Positions 24,401 to 37,200 of a DNA stretch of 64,000 bases are shown here, in pieces. The notes under the pieces were generated by a model. The model was given only the letters and a program-made list of their open reading frames with translations. It was not told where the DNA came from and made no database searches. The position numbers and the translations under genes are program-made. This DNA is from Atopsyche davidsoni (lineage: Eukaryota > Arthropoda > Insecta > Trichoptera > Hydrobiosidae), in assembly GCA_022113835.1 (NCBI GenBank), contig JAILWY010000008.1:6917001-6981000 (forward strand), in the 5' to 3' direction. Within the stretch, counting starts at the first letter, position 1; each line of letters starts with the position of its first letter.

Positions 24401-27080
24401 ATAAAAATAAATATTTGATGTATTTATTACGAGTATACTTTATTTCATATCATTGAGGTCATATTTTATAAATTATAAAAATTATAAGCTTTGCTAAACA
24501 TCTAAGTACGTTAATCCTTCAAACCCACCTGTTTATTTCATTGTTTTGTTTGTGAATCGGTTGTCGAAATATAGTTTAGAATACTTGTTGCTTAAAAACA
24601 CAAAAACTTAGTACTTTATCAACCCAAAAATAAACAAAATCTAACTAAAAATTTAAAAAAATTGGTGTGTATTTATTATTGTATTTTTTTATTCAAAAAA
24701 GCAAAACTTCTCCACCATTGAGTTGATAAATATTTTTGGGCGCGTTTTACTGTATACACAAATCACCTTTTTTTTCAGGAAAAGTAGTTCCATTGTTTTG
24801 AGACAAGTGACTCTCGAGGACGAAATCGCCATGGCAACAAGCCTCACTCCTCATTACTCTGTCACATTGTTAGCACTGAGCGTAACGTCCACTTCGTTAT
24901 TGTGGATATTCCACATTCATGAGCGAACACCTAAAGTTTCCATCTGTTAAAAGTACTCATGCATCAACCGGAAATCTGGCCAACTTTGGTCTAGCGACGA
25001 ACTTCCTGTTGTGATTCTTTATTTTTGATAAACAGCCACGAAAGATCATTTTTCATTTTAAATTAATAAATGTTGAATTTCAAATAGCACTTTGCTATCA
25101 TTTGCTATGTCTTCTACCAATAAATCAAAGGCATTCTTAGTTTGCGCTTAGGTATAGTAACTGTTGTGAGACTTGTGAGTGGTAATAAAACAATTTAAAG
25201 TCAAGTGGTTTATGGTTGGTGCTTATTCCTGAGAATCTTTTATTTTTCTAGTTTGATAATCGTAATGACACCTTTGTGAAAAATTTATTTTAAGCTTTGA
25301 ACTTGCTTCGAAGCTTCAAACATATTTTTATTTTATAAAACTTTTACAATACCTTAGAGTAGAAGAAAAACAAAAAATAGCTTCCATAAACGATAGATGT
25401 TTTATTGTAGCGTGTAAATAAGTGTATCCTAAAATAAACTTAACATCAGACTTTCAACGTAAAGTTATTTATAAAATTTTAAGAAATTGTATTTTGATTT
25501 ATATATTTATCTTTTACACGTCTTCATAATATTTTAGGAGAAAATATATATATACATTTTAGGGTGTATGAAATCCTAGTATTTCTCCATTATTTCCAGA
25601 GATTTCGTTTGTTTTAAAATTTATATCCTCTTTCAGTGTATATAAAAAGATAATATTTAAAAAAAACCTGCTTAATTTAATAACACAATCTTCATCATTG
25701 TCATAATTCACACCATAGCTCAGTAGCTATGGCTTATGTCAGTACCCATAAAATTTATATATGTGTGTGTAAATATACACATTGAAAGTCTTATTTATGT
25801 GTGTGTAAATATACTTTTTTTTTAATTCGGAGCTATATCGAATGATTGAGCGATTTTCACAAAAAATCTAAAGCAAACATTCAGACAGATGGAGCATGTC
25901 GAATATTTTATATAATAGCAAAAAATATGTACAAAACATATTACAGTCACAGACAATGCTAGACTGTGATACTATATCAGTATATATATTATGATACAAT
26001 TCAAACATAAATTGAGACTCGTGTAATAATACGGAAAGTTTTAATAATCATTTATAAAATAAAAATGAAATTGAATTCGGTATTAGAAGTGATATTTTTG
26101 CCGGCTTATCGCAAGTGTGACATTATCCGTCGAATTTGTCGCAAAAACCGAGTCTTAAAGCGATCCCATGATAAATTGTGTTATCCGTCCCTCATATACA
26201 CGTCAAGTGGTTGATATATCGGACGTGAATTGATTGTGTGAGGGCACTGGATACTTAGAAGTTGAAAATGTCCTGAAAAAGTACCATTTTTTCACCAGCA
26301 CAGTACTGTGGAGTGTGCGCTAGATCATTTTTTAGTGTCATAAATCACTGCTGGAATATGGCAGATATGAATCACATGTATATATCAGCTTTTTATAATG
26401 ATGAAAATTGATTGTGTTCTGTTCTAAGAGACTGTAGAAGAAGACAAAATATATGTTAAATATTAAATGCACCGATTTTCTTACACGCTTAAGTTTAAGA
26501 GCTGTATATAATGAGTTTACGAATCACTTAACAATACAGGAATTGAACGTATAAGTCAATATCTGTAGGTACAAGTGTAATTCTAACCTTAAATGACGGA
26601 ACTATAATTCAAACTTACACTTAATTTAACGTGGATGAGGAATTTATATACTACAGCCGAATCAGTAAAACTGGTTCAAAACAAAAATATATTCAGTGAG
26701 AAGGCCCGAGGAGAGACACCTGGAGAAGGAATAATTTTTAGTGGTTCAATTATATGATGTATTATATAAAATATTATTTACTACATGGTATAAGCATTGT
26801 GAATATATATTATTGATAATATGAAGATTAGTAAAACAAATGTACAAATCTCATTGCAACAAAGCAAAGCTTCACTGCAACAAGGAGTCATATAAAATAT
26901 ATGTATACTATATTAAAGTCCAAGTATTATTATGATGTGTATAATCTATGTTTTAAAATTATTATGAAACAGAATTTGAATGAATAAATATACTAACTAT
27001 TTTAAATCCCAGTTAATTTTATTTGCGTGTATTTAAAAAAAAAATTGTTTGTTTAACGGTTATGATTAAAGATTTTGAAA

Positions 27081-27420
27081 GTGAATACTCAGATATTTAA
27101 AAAAATGAATATTGACGTAGCAGCCATTTTTAAAAAATACGTAAATTTTGTTTTCTTGTTAAAAAAATATTCAATTTTTGATGTTTTTTTAAACGTCTTG
27201 ATTAGAGTTGTCAAAAAAGTGAGTTCAATGTAAGTTTTTGACATCAAATATTCAGATTTTTGTAAAAAAAAGAAGCGCTTTGATAATAATGTTTTAAATA
27301 TACGCAAGTATTTTATAAATAATAATTAAGACTTGGTTGTTTCAAGTGTCCTGATTAGAGCTGCGTAAAAAATGACCTCAATGTGTTGTCATAAAATACT
27401 CAGTGAGTCATAATACTTTT
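27081..27420. repeat. Diverged tandem repeat, unit about 155-160 bases
   Basis: The block TTGATTAGAGTTGTCAAAAA ... TTCAATGT ... AAATATTCAG near 27197-27258 recurs as CTGATTAGAGCTGCGTAAAA ... CTCAATGT ... AAATACTCAG near 27352-27405. A third GAATACTCAG occurs at about 27083. Similarity is partial, so this is an old duplication. Confidence 0.45.
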
Positions 27421-27699
27421 TCTTGGGTATATTTTTTGAGTATTTTTTCTTAAAGTTAGTACTTAAATAAAAAAATAACGCTTTATTCTCACGAATAAAA
27501 AAAAGTTTCCAAGAAGTATGTTTTTTGGATATAATAATGACAAAAGTGTTTCAAGGCTCTGTGAGACTAAAAATAACAAGTGTTTTGGAAATTCCTAAGA
27601 TTGACAAAGCATTTATTTTTAGACCAAAGTATTCCAAAGAGGGATGTTCTCAAAGAATATGGTGGAGTATTTTTTTATGGTGTATTGATTATATACATA

Positions 27700-27724
27700 T
27701 GTGTGTGTGTGTGTGTGTGTGTAT
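27700..27724. repeat. GT dinucleotide microsatellite
   Basis: About eleven GT units in a row. Confidence 0.85.
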
Positions 27725-29844
27725 AGTCTGTTGTTTGTTAGGCGATATATTGTAGGGTTGCATTTATAACCCAATGATCCTTAAAGTAATGAACCTGTTT
27801 ACCACCAACTGCCTACACAACCGCATCCACCCTCCCTTTTTTACCAACCTTAGACTAATGTGAGGTTAGAAATGCCAAAGAACACAGCCTCCGCTCACTG
27901 TGCTGGCAGACAGGCAATGTGTGTTGTTTTGCTCTTATTTATTTTTTACTAAAGTAAATTGTATTGAGGCAAAGAATTTCTATGTGTTATATTTCAATAT
28001 TAATTAAAAGTGAACAGCAAATGATAACAAAACTCTTGAATTGAACTTTCAATATATATTTAGAAAACTTGCACTCTGTCAAAAAAATCAATTTTCTGTG
28101 TTGTTTAAATAATTTTTTTTTTAACAAAAGCTGCCTTTTATTATTTTGATATTTTTGATTATAAATTATTTTTGTGACTTTTCCAGGACTTTGATTTCTA
28201 TTTGTGGCCGATTTTGCCAATCTGTCTCATTGACAATTTCTAATGAAAAATATCTGCAAGATTGGTTCGCGAATATAAATAAAAATATAAACAGGGAAAA
28301 ATCACAAAAATAATTTTTATTTTCAAAATACCAAAATGATATTCCAACAAGTATTTTATCGTAAAAATATTGAATGTTTTTCAGAATTTGGATTTATTCA
28401 CTGGATTTTTTTTAAACGTGTCATCAATAGTTTTTAAAGCTTTCATTAACCATATGATTGGGTCTTTGGCCAATTTTTTCCGAAGAACGTTTTCTGAAAT
28501 CTATGTTCCTTAAATGAGTTCGCAATAAAAGTTCAAAGCCTTTTAAGCAGGGCAGGGTGAATTCCGGAAGGGCAGCCAAGAGATCGCAGACCGGAAACAG
28601 ACGCGAGCGGAAGTGGGTTAATACGGACTCATATTTTTGAAATAATCGGATTACAAAGTGCATACATAGTCCTTGCATGGATGTAACTCAGAGTACAGCG
28701 GATTATAGTTAATTTATCACCCAGATTAGGTACCGGCGTAATGGATTAATTAAAAATACACTATTTAAGCCGTCTTTCGTACTATTTCGTTACAAAAAAA
28801 TATCGGAAATTTTATAAACTTTGAAATACACTGGTATTTTACATACAATGATTTTTTTTTCTCTTTAATGTTTTTATTGATAATAGTTATCACAAGTTAT
28901 AACTTTAAATTGTTTTCATCGTTAGGTTGGTAGATTAAGCAAGATATATTGGTGAACTTAGTAACAATAACAAGTATTTTCTGGCAAAAATATTGAATTT
29001 ATTAGTACAGTATTTTGAGCATAATTTAAGAATACTTTATTAAATACTTTAAACCTCGTTATTGTGTTATACTTTACTTTTAGTGTATTTTGTTTTGACT
29101 GTCAGCGATATTAAAAATAATCAAAGACGGATTAATTTTGCTATCAAAATCTTTTAATTTATAAGTGAGAGTTTTGTAGCTCACAAAGATATTGTATTAT
29201 TTATTTCATTTGGAATTCTATATTCATTTTACACAGTAAAAAAAATTGACAAAACTAAAACGCGCTTTTTTTTACTATTACACAATCTTGAACTTTCTGG
29301 TACAGGTGTCAAAAGGTAATTTTAATGAATAGTTACGACGCATGTTTCGTATGAATCTTTAAACCAGCTTAACATAAAGTAACACAAATTCCAACAGATT
29401 TACCATCAGTTAACAGCGTTTTTTCTTTTTGTTGTTTTTTTATGGTTTTTCGTGAGTATATATCGCAAAAAGGACGCTATTGGCTAATTACAAGTTGTGT
29501 CGCAACGTGTAGGGCTTATCCACCGTAGTTCAGGGTATAGACACATCTACAGAAGAATGGCGAAATGCCGACATTTTCTACCATGATCGGTCGCAATGTC
29601 GCATGCTAATATATTCTCCATGTCGAAGTGACAAGGAGAAACGTCGCACAAAAGAGAGAAAAGAAACACTGGCATATCGACTGCCTACATCTCAGCTTGA
29701 TGTATGTTATAGTAAATCTATCACGATGTCATATGTCACTTACTTCAAACCCTTCGTAAGAAATCCTTACACATATATACAGCGGGCATCACATGACATT
29801 ACCAAACCTTTATAAATTTGATTTTAACGATATCAAATATATGT

Positions 29845-30002
29845 TAATATGATTAGGCACATTTTTTTCACTCATCGAAAATGATTCGAGAAACGCTCAA
29901 AAAATATAATCGTGACCAAAATGTGCCCAATCATATTAATATATACCTGTATAGGTAAATAAATACACACTTGATTGACGTTCAATCCACTAAATAAACA
30001 TA
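29845..30002 (+). mobile_element. Fold-back retroposon-like element, copy C, short
   Basis: Begins TAATATGATTAGGCACATTT and includes the inverted counterpart AAATGTGCCCAATCATATTA, then a tail with AAATAAATACACACTTGATTG and GACGTTCAATCCACTAAATA. The 12-mer TCAAATATATGT (29833-29844) recurs as TTAAATATATGT (30003-30014), a target duplication with one mismatch. The arms are more diverged than in the copy at 11.57 kb and the loop is minimal. Confidence 0.7.
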
Positions 30003-30014
30003 TTAAATATATGT

Positions 30015-31621
30015 CATGATATGCATTTTTTTATTAGAGCTCATGTCACATGTATCGAACTATCATCAAAGATTGTGTGATAATGTTGTACGTAATTTTA
30101 ATGTTATTTAAAATATCTTACCACACCATCATACCATTTTATTAAACACTTATTTAAAAAAATACTTAATAAAGTATAAATACGCCCTAAAATATAAGGC
30201 ACTCCAAATAAAATACATTTCATGTCAGAGCTTGTCATTATATAAGAAATGTGAGAGCTCTGTTTCAATTTGGTATGATTCAACACTCTTAAAAATTTTT
30301 AAAAATATATTCCATTATTTATAATAATGTACTAAGATATAGTTTTTGAGAGAATTAAAATACTATCAAACTAATTGATAAATATAAGTATTCGAAACTT
30401 CTTATGAACTTTGCCCCATTAGCGTGTAATTCTAATACCCCTTAAATAGTTTAATAGTGTAACGGCATTCAGAATATATTATAAAGTTCTTCAATGAAAA
30501 TATTTGACTATTTAATTGAATTCTTATGTGTATATAACACATGGAGCATTTTTATTTTACTTACAACAAACATCGCACCACTAATAGTTTTTCTTACATC
30601 GGCATATCTTAAAACAATTCAATGCTAAAATATTTTTAACGTAACTGCGTCTGTAGATATTATTAAAAATTTGTATTTTTGTTTTACAAAAATAATTTTA
30701 TATACAGTAATTGTTACAGGTTTATCATTTTGATCAATGCATCCGACTTTGAGACTGGTATCTACTTTTAGCAATAGAACTAAGTTCTGTTTCTAAGTCA
30801 CTTAATATAAGAAGAGGAATCGTTCATAGAAGATTTGGAAAAAGAAAAAGTTATTTAAACTGTTTTTGATTAACCAACACACCCACACTCACCCTTATCT
30901 TAAAATGAAGAAATCTTTTATTACCGATAAGGCAGTCTTTCTACCACGCAGATGCGACATCGTGGATGTTCATTGAAATATTTTTGAAGGTGATAAATGA
31001 GGACATCCCTTCCTCGGGGTTTGACTGACACCCTAACAAATGGCGACTTCAGGCTGAAAAGTCCCCTGAAACACTCGCCTTTAGCGTTGCGATCATTTTT
31101 CATCACTTTATCGTGTGTCAATGGACGCACTTCTCTCTTTTTGACTTTTAAAGTTGAAGAAACTTTATGATAATGCTCTTCTTTAATTTTTAATATTTAC
31201 ATTAATCATTATAGCCAGTATTATTTTTTTTTTTTATTGTGAGCATGTTACCTTTAAACAAATTTTTATTTTTTTAAGGCATTTTAATCAGGTAATATTT
31301 TTACCGTCATCTTTTTTCTTGAACTACAGTTAACGTTTATATTAAATATAATAATAACTCATAGTAATTCAGAACAATTATAATCTGAATTTTAAAAAAA
31401 TTATGAATTTTGCAATTAATACTTGTGCTTTATCAATGAGAAAAAATAAACTAAAATTTTTCTTATTTTTCTAGGATATGTAAAAAAAGTTTTCATGCCC
31501 TTATGTTTTACAGTTTTCAACTCTCAGACGTTTCGGTCCCGTTTTGGAACCATTTTCAGAATTTTAGGGAAACATCGGAGAACTGAAATCTTCAAGCAAC
31601 TCAACTCACATGGAACCAAAT
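30015..31621. other. AT-rich noncoding DNA
   Basis: Nothing recognisable. A less AT-rich patch at about 30925-31135 has an open frame on the minus strand that matches no family known to me. Confidence 0.4.
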
Positions 31622-31870
31622 CAATATTTTTGAATAGAATACTTGAGTGATTTTCCACATTTTTATTTTTATTAGTGACCGGTTTCGCCAACCTTTCACG
31701 TTGGCATTATCAAACAGAGCCAACGCCTGATAAAGATAATGCCAACGTGAAAAGTTGGCAAAACCGATCACTAATAAAAATAAAAATGTGGAAAATCACT
31801 CAAGTATTTTATTCAAAAATATTAAAATGGAATTCCACCAAGTACTCTCTGTCAAAAGTATTGAATTTTT
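31622..31870. repeat. Long palindromic (fold-back) repeat with GACCGGTTTCGCCAACC arms
   Basis: The left arm (about 31624-31712) and right arm (about 31735-31824), each about 89 bases, are almost exact inverted copies around a 22-base centre containing CAAACAGAG. A non-inverted terminal block (GGAATTCCACCAAGTACTCTC, then GTCAAAAGTATTGAATTTT) follows. The same block ends the copies at 21.4 and 49.4 kb. An ORF of 72 codons crosses it, but its translation is repeat-derived. The motif style recalls sequences flanking Penelope-like elements; that classification is a guess. Confidence 0.8.
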
Positions 31871-31871
31871 T

Positions 31872-33240
31872 TTGGAACCAAATCATCAAATAAGCAAAGT
31901 CTGTTGACGAAACAGGTTGCATCAAAAATATATCACGTGTTAGTTATATCAAAACATGCACTTTTGATTGTAAAAATAAACACCATTAAACTTAATATAT
32001 AAGTATACTAATAAAATTATTTTTTATTATAAAATAGGGTTAAATATCAATGAATTTCTAAGCAAGTGAAAGTCACGGCAGCAGGGTAGTTAGTAGTTTG
32101 ACTGAGAGGGTAGTTTATTTGCAAATTGCGCCAACTATCGGGGCTCGTGGAGTCGGAGGATCTCTCGGGGGAGAGGAAGGAGGCTTCGCAATATCTGCGT
32201 TAAAGGCCGAAGTTTCCGGCGATATACTTTAAATGCACGAGTCGCGAGACCTCCCCGGCTAAAGTTTAAAGTCGGCAAACTTGATACCAAAACCTCCAGC
32301 GGACTCGAAGCTTGACAATTTTCATGCAAGGAATGCTAAACAACGGCATTTACTCGAACGACAAATTCATAAACAAGCACTTATCTGATTTTCAGGCATA
32401 ATTTAAATGCAATGCATATATGATTTTGTATTAGAGAATTAAGTCTTTGAATAGATGAGCTCTTAGAATTGGAGGGCATTGAGTCATTAAGTTATAAAAT
32501 AAATTAAAAGAAAAGAAGTCGTTAAAAAGTTTTTAGCCACCGGTGTCCTGAAAAAAAAATTTAATCAATGCTCAACCAGTAGTTTGGTGAACTTGTAAAT
32601 AAAACCGGATATCGTGTAAGTGAAGGTTAGAATATAACTTACTCATACATTTGTTTAATTGCTTTTTTCTTCGTTACATGTGTGCATCGATCACTTTTTT
32701 TAGATAATAAATCTGTATGGGTTAAAAAAATAATACTTCATGATAATCATTGGCAAGATTCTTGGTGATTACTCTGTATTACTCCGATCTCGGAGTTTCG
32801 CGAAGCTTGCAAAAACACACTCGTTTGTCTGGGCGACCAAATTAGCAGCTCTCGAGACCCGGCGCCGACTTACCGTCTGTACACATAACGACATTCTAAA
32901 CAGACTGTTAATGTATTGTCTATACTAGTGATGGGAATTCTCGATTGAATTTATTAAGAAAATGTTAAGCTCCGTTTGCATACTTTAAAACAATATTGAG
33001 ATTTTTTTAGAAAATGTTTTACTGAAAAATTTATAGTTTTTTCTATTGTTGAAATTATTTTAAATACCAAACGCAATTAAAAAAAAATATTATTACAAGT
33101 GCCTTTTGATACCTCAAAAAATGCTTAACTGAATTTTTGACCGGAACTTAAATTCATTGTTTTGTTTATATATTTTTGCTTACTTAGTTGAAATCCTTAC
33201 GCTTAAAACAAACAAAATTATTATTGATACGTGAGTGTGT

Positions 33241-33246
<6 letters not shown>
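31872..33246. other. Noncoding DNA with two less AT-rich patches
   Basis: Patches at about 32080-32330 (CTCGTGGAGTCGGAGGATC, GGCGATATAC) and 32780-32910 (CGATCTCGGAGTTTCGCG, GACCCGGCGCCGAC) stand out in AT-rich DNA. No protein resemblance in any frame. Candidate regulatory elements only. Confidence 0.35.

Positions 33247-33324
<78 letters not shown>
33247..33324. repeat. TA dinucleotide microsatellite, 39 units
   Basis: Uninterrupted TA run. It continues as a shorter TA run (34257-34267) on the other side of the Tc1/mariner element, showing that the element inserted into the microsatellite. Confidence 0.95.
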
Positions 33325-33325
<1 letters not shown>

Positions 33326-33327
<2 letters not shown>

Positions 33328-34256
33328 GGGTGTTTTTTATAGAGGTATAGAACTTTGAAATAAAATAAAACAAAGATAATTTTTTTAAATTGACATGAAA
33401 TTAACTTTATTCGAAAGATAATTTTTTGGCATTATAATTTAAATATGATTTCTGGCATATGACCGCCACGGCTGGCTCGGACGTAGTCTAGTCTGGAGGT
33501 CCAATTCTCGATGACTTTTTCCAACATTTGTGGCCGTATATCGGCAATAACGCGGCGAATATTGTCCTCCAAGTGGTCAATCGTTTCGGGCTTATCGGCG
33601 TAGACTAGCGACTTCACATATCCCCACAGAAAATAGTCCAGCGGCGTTAAATCGCACGATCTTGGAGGCCAATTAACGGGTCCGAAACGTGAAACTATGC
33701 GGTTACCAAACGTTTCCTTCAATAAAGCAATTGTGGCACAAACTGTGTGACATGTTGCGCCATCTTGTTGAAACTACAGCTCCTGCACATCATGGTTGTT
33801 CAATTGATGAACGAAAAAGTCAGTAATCATGGCTCTATAGCGGTCACCATTGACTGTAACGGCCTGACCAGCATCGTCTTTAAAGAAGTACGGACCAATG
33901 ATTTCACCAGCCCGTGAAGCACACCAAACAGTCAGTTTTTCTGGATGTAACGGTGTCTCAACATACACTTGAGGATTATCATCACTCCAAATACGGCAGT
34001 TTTGTTTATTGACGTATCCATTCAACAAAAAGTGAGCTTCATCGCTAAACAAAATTCGCTTATGAAAATCGGGATCAACGGCAATCTTGTTTTGGGCCCA
34101 TTCACCACAATTTGAAAGCGTTGTTCAGGCGTCAGTCTATTCATGTTAAAATGCCAAACCAAACTAAACATAAATCTCTTAACAGCTAACAAAATGGCCG
34201 CCAGTTAAAACAGTGTTGCCAACTTAAAGTTCTGTACCTCTATAAAAAACACCCTG
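33326..34256 (-). mobile_element. Internally deleted Tc1/mariner-superfamily element
   Basis: Terminal inverted repeats of about 28 bases flank it: AGGGTGTTTTTTATAGAGG at the left from 33327, and its near-exact reverse complement ending at 34255-34256. Both ends abut TA, as expected for TA target duplication in this superfamily. The interior is the decayed transposase described separately. At about 930 bases it is roughly half a full element. Confidence 0.85.
33432..34144 (-). pseudogene. Tc1/mariner transposase pseudogene
   Basis: Reads from an N-terminus MNRLTPEQRFQIV at 34144, loses most of the DNA-binding half by deletion and frameshift near 34090-34100, then continues AQNKIAVDPDFHKRILFSDEAHF to the C-terminus GHMPEIIFKL at 33432. 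The catalytic triad is legible: Asp of FSDEAHF (codon at 34043), Asp of FQQDGATCH (33764) and Asp of PRSCDLTPLDYF (33653), 37 residues apart for the last pair. One in-frame TAG (33774-33776) stands where the family has Trp (TGG to TAG). Apart from that stop, the 207-codon C-terminal frame is intact, so the insertion is fairly young. With the DNA-binding domain missing it cannot be active. Confidence 0.88.
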
Positions 34257-34267
34257 TATATATATAT

Positions 34268-37200
34268 GCATAAGAAAATATTAAATTCCTTTTGACGTCA
34301 ATAATCGCATACCAGTCGAGTTTGTATACCTCATGAATAATTTTAGCCTACAATAAAGATAAATAAAACATTAGTTAATTGGATTTCCACCATTTTTGGT
34401 AAATGGGTGTTCCCGCAATATAATACAATTTCCTCCCTTATCTCGCTCACTTCCACACATATTATTTAATGACCTTGCGCGTGTTTACATATTCGCATAA
34501 CAATTGAACGCGCACTTTCAAAAACCGAATCCCGGCGTTCCATTCTTATTCCGGATTTGAATCTGAATTTGAATTTGGAGCGACACCTCCCTCCCCCCCC
34601 CCCCTCTCTCCCCCCTCACCCCGCAACCTGATTATTTCAACCCTAATTTGGATCCGCTTTGTTTCCTTTGTACTTGGCGGGGCTGGTGACGTCACGTGCG
34701 GTTAACGGCCTCCAATTAACGGGTTAAAATGATAAGAAAACCGGTTTTCGTAGTTTTGTCCTCATACGTGTCAACTTCCGGAAAGACTCGAACGGAAGCT
34801 CTTTATCTAGTTTCAAGCCTATATTTACACATCCACCAAAACTATCTATACAGCGATGGGGTCGCGCTTTCTGAGATCCGTTATCGTGCGACCGGGTCTA
34901 TGGGGCAATATTCCCATAACATAAAACCCTCTATTTTCCAGTAGACTGGTTTGAGCAATACCTTTTATTTGTTTTTGAAATCCAATAAATAAACTAATCC
35001 AATTTTTAAATAGCACAAAACATTATAAAAATATTATTCTTTACTTTACATGTCTCTAATTAAAATAATGCATTTTTTTTATTAAAAAAAAATGTAATTT
35101 AGTTTGGATGAAAATGCCTAAGTGAGGATTGAAGATCTTTAAATATGCTTTATATATATATTTTGTATATATACATATAATACACATTTACTTTTTTTCT
35201 AAAGTTTTATAGCTCTAGCTATAGAATATTTATGTTATTATGAATTAACAAATGAGTATGCAAACAGATTCCAATCTAAAGTAAAAGTTAAAACCAAGTC
35301 CGGAAGCAAGTTGCTTTTCGCTTTATCCACCCTGCATGTATGAAGCTTAAGAAACCAACGCATACACTTTGTATAACTTAGTAAGACTTGTAAAATCGAT
35401 ATAATATCATACAGTGTGTATTTGAAATGTTGTTAATAAACAGATAGTAACCATGAAGAGCAACAAACCGAAAGTACTTGATTAGTTTTCTTTTGAAAGT
35501 ACGGTTAACTTTACTCTTTAGAGTCATACACGCCGAGCAGAATTACTCTTTGCCGTACTAAATATAGTTTTAATTAAAACTTTATATCGTGCGATGTACT
35601 AAATAAATTAATTCATGTGAGATTATAGATTTAATTACGTTTTCTCATCAAAAATATTTAATAAGCGCCTAAATACACTTCCATGGTAATACAAGGTTTA
35701 AGCTTTTCAAAGTCTTTTGCATCATGTAGTAACAGCCAGACCCTGACAAAGCAATCTAATATTTGTATAGCAAATTTAATATATATTTTTTTTTATAATA
35801 TGTAGCAACCAGACCTTTTATTTTCTAAGTGAAGGCTACTTTAAGATCTTACACAGCTATACCATCACTTAAATCAAATTATCCAACACCTTACTAAGGA
35901 CAGGGTACCCAAAAAAATAGTTTAAAATTTTTCTATGTTATCTCTACTGAAGCTTGCTAAAAATTCTGCATTGTGTTTGCTATCTAGTTATTGTTGCACT
36001 TGTTTACTGGAGGGCACTAATACTTTTTTACCAAATCGGTGATTGAAGAGTGAATTATTTTACAGGTGTTTTCAAACGCCGTATATACGTTATCATAGTT
36101 TTACGTTTTATAATATGAGTAGTTTGATGTATTTTTTCTTTATTATAAAATATAGAGGCATTGCAAAAAATAAACCATGTACGTTTTTAAGTTTTCTAAA
36201 ACTTATAAACCTTTGTCAGGTTCCAGCACAACTCTCAAAGCAAAAACCTGCAAGGGTGGTAATTACAGCCTTTGCATAGCAATTAATTAGTTCTCAGTGC
36301 TAAACTTTTAAGGCTGCGTTCCCTAAAATCTCCGGGATAATGTTTACCACTGCAGCTTAGACTTTCAGAATATGAAATGCAAAAAGCGGTGCATTTGACT
36401 ACGGATTGTTCTTCAAGATAACTGTAAACGCGTAGCACGAAGTTTGTAGACCATACAGAAACGAACAATTACGAAAAAAAAAATTGCGATGATTTACATG
36501 AAATTTTAATATAGCAAAAAAAAAGACTTTTTTTACTATATGACATAAATCAATGCTGCTATTTTTATATTTCAATATTTAAATCCGCTAAAACAGTTAA
36601 TTAGTGGTAGGTTGTATTAAATTTACAAATAAATGATAGTATAAAACAGCAAATATCAAGTTGTCAAATGTTAAAAAAAAACTAACAGATGTATTATACC
36701 GTATTATTGTAATAGTTTCAGCTTCTTTAAAATATGAAAATTAAATTCAAATTCAACCTTATTTTTGTAGTTCAGAAAAAAAAAAATAATTTTACTCATC
36801 TACTTGTTTTCTGATAAGCCTAAATAAATAAGACAAGGGGTGTTTTCCGTGGAAAAAAACCCCAGCTCGACCCTTGCTCAGAGATAAGAACTTTTCAGGC
36901 TTTCTTATCTTCAGGACAGTTAATACTTTAAAATTCTCAGGTCATCGACTGAACCTCGTTATTTTATGCTAAGGAAAAAATTAGTAAATATTACTTAAAA
37001 AATTTATTTACACATTTTTGTCAGTGTCAATACTATCAAATGAAAGCATTAATAATAACAGAATAAATTTTAATTAAAACTATATTGACGTCATTTTTTT
37101 ATCTAAAATATAGTATGGTATCTACAAAATTTGCACTGTGCGTAAACTTCAGTATGAAATTTTATATATAGCTCTAAGAATAAAGTTTATAGACAAAATA

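Larger units (their letters stand above)
21451..29832. other. AT-rich noncoding DNA
   Basis: No gene supported over 8 kb. Minor content: a perfect TGACGTCA at 21513-21520; an octamer ATGCAAAT at 23892-23899 in a less AT-rich patch (23.82-24.1 kb); a patch at 26.09-26.35 kb; weak tandem structure at 27.08-27.42 kb; a GT microsatellite near 27.7 kb; two fragments resembling the AAGTA...AAAAATATTGAAT terminal block of the GACCGGTTT repeat near 28330-28375 and 28965-29000; a less AT-rich patch at 28.54-28.64 kb. Confidence 0.4.

Noticed and set aside
31675..31893. Peptide shared with the minus-strand frame at 49292-49492 (KILKWNSTKYSLSK)
   Set aside because: The shared peptide arises because both frames cross the terminal block of the same palindromic repeat; it is not evidence of a protein.
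33247..33324. TA run considered as an origin or regulatory element
   Set aside because: It is a plain microsatellite and simply provided TA targets for the Tc1/mariner insertion.
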